64,000 bases of DNA from Trichobilharzia szidati. Its lineage: Eukaryota > Platyhelminthes > Trematoda > Strigeidida > Schistosomatidae. This document shows, in pieces, positions 54,801 through 60,800 of the stretch. Both the position numbers and the translations under genes were made by a program. Every line of letters begins with the position of its first letter. The first letter of the stretch is position 1. The notes under the pieces are model-generated. The model was not told where the DNA came from, did no database searches, and was given only the letters and a program-made list of their open reading frames with translations. The stretch lies in the NCBI GenBank assembly GCA_944472155.2, contig OX235271.1:89355256-89419255 (forward strand), given 5' to 3'.

Positions 54801-57800
54801 TTAATATCGTCTCATTATTCACTTCAGTATTCTTCATTCTTCACTCAGTCGCGTGTCTGACCACTTCGAAGTTTGATCAGCCGTAATCATCTCTATTATG
54901 ACGAAGCAATCCTGACGTGGTTACTAGTCGACGTTAGGCTGTGACTTAACATCTTGGGAATATTTTCCACTTGTTCACTGCATTGGTGGTGTATTCAGTC
55001 GTGACATTCGTCGTCTCATCAATCTCCTCCCAGTGTTAGCAATAGTTAAGATGTGAAAAGACTTCTTCATTGTTCATTTCATTACTGAATTGAATGGAGT
55101 TGTTTGCATTTGACATCGACACACACACTAATCCACCGAGATATTTATCACATATGAATGTAGCGAGTCTGTCGGGATTTTTCAGCACACGAAATCGAGT
55201 GGATTCAGTTGTTTCCACATTGTTCACTCTCTAATTGGTGAAGTAATTGTGGGAAGTGTTTCGGACAGCTGTGACACATGGAAATCAGTGTGGGACGCAT
55301 GGATGCACAAAGCTAACTGTGCGTGTGAAAAGTGTGACATACAAGAAGACACCTGAGATAGTCTTAACATCAACAGTTAGTTATTCACGCCTCCATCATC
55401 GCATCATTGCATACACTTGATTTCCAGTAGTGCTGAATAATGTTCCACTCGGTTGATTTGAGAACTCATTGAGAACATTCGACATATATATTGACTTCAG
55501 TCCCCTGATTTTGTCTCTTTCTTGTTTTTCAGAGGGATATCGACATGTTCGCCAACCAGGTAGGTGGTTTGTTTTCTCCTCAGTGAAATGTATCATTCCT
55601 CCGATTTCAATGTGATTGTGCGTTTGAGAGTTGTGCATAGTTGTAGAAGAGAGAGTGAGAATATGCGAATACATTTAGGATTGGATGCAGATGCAATCAA
55701 CAGGCAGGCAGGCAGGCAGACAGACAGACAGGTGAACGGACAGACAGTCAGACTCTCATTTCACTCGTGGTTGTGTGTGTTTATCCGATTGAATTATTGT
55801 TTACGTTTGTCTTGTGTGTGTGTGTGCGTGTGTGTTCGTGTATGTGAGTGACTGAGTGAGTGAGTGAGTGAGTTAGGACGAGCATGTGTTCGCCTTAGAA
55901 TTGAGCTCACTGTGACATTCAGCAGTATCCACAGCATGTACTTGTTTACTGTGATTCAATCTGCGATTTCCATTCCCTCACAAGCTGAAATTCTCATTCC
56001 GATTAACCGAATTGTCTTTCTAACTTCTCCATTTGACAGTTGACATTTTGCCAGTAATCGCGGTTCCTCAACGATTTCCACAACGCAGTAAGTCATTGGT
56101 TTTCCAGTCAATCAAGTGTTTTCTTTTCATTTCGGTGTTTTCATGTCGATATCTGAGTGAATGCATAAATACGCCAGTTAACCGACAGGTTAGATAACAA
56201 TCTGGTTCACGTGCTTCGAATTGATCGAGATTCTCGCATGTGTTTGTTGACATTGAACTCGCTGAAGTATTGATATGGATGTGGATGTTGTGAGACAGTG
56301 TCTGCATTCATTTGAAATTTGTTTGTGTATACTGTAACTGGCGTGTGAGAAATTCCGAAAGGATACCCGACTTCTGCATGTTTTGTAGGAAAGGAATGAA
56401 ATCCATAATCGGATGTGATTGATGACTAGGACATCTAGAGTCTCACTGATTGTATCCGTTGTCATATTCACGTCAGCTGTTTGCACTTATCACTTACACG
56501 CAGGACATGGACGGCGAATTCGAATTCCGTAGAATCACACCGGAGGCGTTTAGTGTATTCACCACCTACACTGAGTCTTCATCTGTCCATATACACGTTA
56601 GCCAACACACACTCACACACACACATATATATATATATGCACACAGACACAAATGTACTCACACCATGAGGCATTCTGAACAAAGGTGGGCTGAGGGAAG
56701 GAAGACAGAGTGGAAGTCAGATGTTCAGTATTGATTGACTGATTGATTGATTGATTGACATTGTCTGACAACTAACTGATTGAATGTCTGCAATTTCTGT
56801 GTCTTTCTGCAGGACCAGTTTATGAGAAATTCGCTGTTCACAGGAGAGCTGGAAGACGTAAGTCACATTCATCGACAATCCAGTGCATTACATCACTTCC
56901 AATTTATTTCAATTCACTGACATTTAATTGTGCTTCTCTCAATTTACTTTCATCTCATTAATATCGTCTCATTATTCACTTCAGTATTCTTCATTCTTCA
57001 CTTGGTCTCGTTGTTGTGTTATCATTCTTTTACTGCTCTTTTCTTGATTACATCGAAATGCTTTCGAAATATTCCCATGGCTTTTATTTGGATTTTGTTT
57101 GAATTTCTTCATCGAAATATGTATTCGTTGAAATACTTGAAGTCTATTTTCTTTTTCCTGTCCCGTTACATTCTTTCTTATTATTTCATTTGCACAGTGT
57201 GTGAATATTCCTGTCTGCCTGAATATTTCAAATCACTAAGTAGGATCATATACTTTCTACATGTGCACGGTCAATTAGTGATGTAGTTTCTGTCAACTTC
57301 AACTTCATTTTTTAGTTTCTGAATACAGAAAGTCCACAGTGTCATTGATTATTTATCAGGGTTTCATTCCTTAAAATACTGACATTCAAGCGGGATCGAA
57401 AATAGCATAATTTATGAATGACAAATTTCTAACTTGAAATCCTGACTTCACACTAACTTTCTGTGCATATATTCTGCATTTTATTCAGTCGAACATATAC
57501 CGAGAAAATTTTAATTTTTAGATATTTTCTAAATTAGCTTAAGGTGAAGTTAAAGACAATCCTACTTGATCACAGATTGACTTATTAAATTTCTGTCGAA
57601 ACTGAAGCACATATTCCGGATGAGATTCCCAGCCAACGTATGCCTAAACCTAGCCTAGTCTACTATGTGGTAGTAAGCTCGAAGAAAGAGGCAAGGTGGT
57701 TCAGGCCTGAAGCCATATGTTCCACTCGGAGATCAAATGATTGCAAAAGCTGAAGATTTAGTCAGAGATTATTTTCATATCACAAGCTTATTAGAATGGT

Positions 57801-60800
57801 ATTTAAATTCAGGTTACTATGTTGATTCAATCATTCTCCTCTTTGACAAACAGACAAGCCTCAGTAGTTCCAATGCAAAGTGTTTTGAGCAAATTATACA
57901 TGAACATATTTATTACTGAATACACTTCCTCTTTGCTTATCTTCTGTAGCTTCTGTAAGTTTGAACTTTCCAAAATGTGTATCTGTTAGTATTCTAGAAT
58001 TCACCTAAAATTCAGGATACCTCATTTTAAGGTTTGAGTTTATGTTCATTTTGTATTATTTTGTTAATTATTTTCTGTTTTACAGCCTAAATTATGTTTT
58101 GATAATTTAATATTTGAAGTGCTTGATTTTATTTCATATAGAGACGTTTTTCCAAACCCCTTTCCTCATCCTGGTCATGGTGATGTTATGTTGAGTTAAT
58201 TTCATTTCACTTTAGCTTATCTTTGCTTTCACCGTCGTAATTTTAATTGCTGACATTACCTGACCCAATTCCAATCTCTTGATACTAATTCACCTGCTTA
58301 ATAATGTTTTTGTAATTCTGTAATTCACCTACATCAACTCAGTTCCTTCAGATATTATATTTGGTTATTCTATGAATAGGTTTACCAACTGAGCAATCTT
58401 GAGTACCGCTTAACATATTTTCATGTAATACAAGTTTGTTTCGTCGTTTAATAATAGCGGTCTATTTTGAACAAATGCTCGCCAATGAAACTGGCTAGTG
58501 CCAGTCGGCCCAAAATCATGAAATAGAAGTTGGATTTAATAGAACATCGAGTCAGGCCACAGCTTGCCTTGTAACTGCAAGTTCCTAGGTTCGAACGCCA
58601 GTCGGTGAGTGCTGCCAATGAGTCCCAAACCAGGACCGAACATTCATCCAGTACTCCCTGGTCTCCAGTGGTTCTCTGACTGATATCAATCCGTGATCAA
58701 ACTTGAGACAAACTGAGAACTTTTTCATTTAAGTGAGTGTTAGTTACACTGAAAAGACTTTTTAAGTGTACAAATGCCATAGTATCTTCCAGTGGCATAA
58801 ACTAAGTACTGCAATCCATTTTATTTTGTTTCTTTGGTAAGTGTTTGATTTTCTCTAAGTTTCAGTATTTAATTATGACTGTTTTATCACCAGACTTTTC
58901 GCAGTCTTCAGCACCTATCACTTTCCTATTGGGAACAGCAAACATTTTGCACAAATCTTTTATTAGAATTTCGAAGTTTGTTTCCTTATTTACTTAATAA
59001 CAAAAATCTGATGATAAATTTCTTAGTGATGCATACTTTTCTAAATAACTTTTAGAAAGAACGACATGCAACAAGCCATGTATTCTATCAGTCATTAAAC
59101 AAGGTTAGTCGTCTACCTACTATGCAAACAGTACCTAATTAGTTTGGGATGAAAGTTTGAAGTTATTAACTGTAAACATTTGTAAAGTTAATTTTGGTCA
59201 TTTAGTTACTTGTGCATGGAGTTCCAATCTCTATGTTCCTGAAGTTTTAATATTTTGATGTACTTATTACCTCAATAAAAACTGTGATATATGTAGTATT
59301 CATCACTTCATTGATGATAGTGTGGTGGTGTGATATAGACAATGTGTTCCAACGGAATATTATTCTCACATATTCCTACAGTTCAACACTGCATTAGCAA
59401 CAGAACTGAATAATATTTGTATTTGAACATTCTATTTCACGTCGTTTAATGTAAACCGAAATCACACGCTCAGTGACTGGTTAAAGAATAGTAAACTGTA
59501 TATGTATATATAAATAGCGGTATGATCACTTGAAAATATACATTGGCTTCCGTGTCTTGCCTTCTGCTGTTACAATAGAATATAAAATACTGGCCATTAT
59601 TACTGTGGCTATTATAGTTATTCATACTCTATCACTATGTGTAGTATGAGATAAACTTATACTGTCCTGAATTATATTCCAGTATATTGCTCAAATTTCA
59701 CTATTTCAGTGATATTCATCGCCTTATTCATAACCAGAATGACAGTCTTTCCAAGGACAACGCCAGTAAAGTGCTGATTTGAAAGTGAAAGTAAATCATT
59801 GAAGTGGATTGTAACTAGACACTACAGAAGTTCAATAATTCTCATTTTATGGTTTTTATAGCATAGTTTATTATTCACAGTCATATTACAGTGAATAGTA
59901 ATGTCTGAAGAAGTACTGTCACTGCTTATTTAAGATGTGAGTATTTTGAAAAACATCATCACTGTATAGCGTTTCACTGTTATGTGACGATTTCGATAAG
60001 AACTGCGCTTTAATTTACAAATCGTCTTTATGAACATCACGAAATGCATAGCACTTAAATTAGCTCATCAAGCAGTAAAAATGTGAGTGACATTTCATCG
60101 ACAATAATCGGAAAACATTTTTGAAAGGACAGTGAAACCTGAATCAGTCGACACTTTCGTGAATGTTTGTTTAGATTAAACATGCTCACCTGATCTCCAT
60201 GAAACGTATTAAAGGTGGAATTTATTTATTTCAAGGAATGACTGCTTATAATCAGTACTGCTAAGTCAAAGTATTTCAGAGTAAATGATATGGTATATTG
60301 ACTGTAACATAATGCTTACCAAATTCATAGAAATCATTGATACAACTGAAGAAGGCAAAACGGTGTAATGCGAAGAGGGAATTGTTTATGTAACACTAGA
60401 TTTAAAAGTAAAATATTTTGAAAAATCTTAAAGTCACAGTTCACTTATTCTCTCATGAACGCCATCAGCAAGTCTGGGTGTATACCGAATCCAGGATATG
60501 ATGAAATTTTGAAATGCAAGAGAGCTATCCACCGAAATATTACCTAATACACCTGTGGTGATATCTGCCTGCAAGCCGAAATTGTGGACAACAGTTTACG
60601 TCAATTTACCGTCCGAAATCGGGGTCATAAAAAAACATTAACAAACACTAACCTTGAAGAACTCACTAACCAATCATAGTGGACTTAACGTGTGCAAATA
60701 GGATTTGCAAATATAAGGCTTGCGTCGGTGCATAGCGGTTAGGACGCTCGCCGACCATGCACATGGTCCGGGGTTCGATCCCGGCCACGCACTCCTTTAC

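Larger units (their letters stand above)
46497..57000 (+). repeat. four tandem ~2.16-kb units carrying micro-exons B, C and A
   Basis: Each unit starts at about CACCTGAGATAGTC and ends near TTCTTCATTCTTCACT. Units start at about 46497, 48685, 53190 and 55349. Exons and introns are nearly identical between units; differences are mostly in microsatellites: (GGCA)n and (GACA)n after exon B, (GTGA)n, and (CA)n/(TA)n before exon A. The second unit is interrupted by a LINE and lacks exon A. Exon order within a unit is B (27 nt), C (48 nt), A (45 nt), all phase 1. Confidence 0.88.

Noticed and set aside
56930..57286. 118-codon frame after the last unit
   Set aside because: Hydrophobic, T-rich composition typical of AT-rich intron; no start or splice support.
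58144..58199. Alternative terminal exon after ATATAGAG reading VFPNPFPHPGHGDVMLS to a stop, with AATAAA at 59274
   Set aside because: The acceptor is poor and two overlapping AGs give different frames. The 5-nt exon plus three phase-0 exons explains more. Kept as an alternative gene end.
60714..60800. Possible tRNA gene
   Set aside because: The A and B boxes are good, but the sequence continues into a known dispersed tail and lacks a clean acceptor stem; treated as a SINE.
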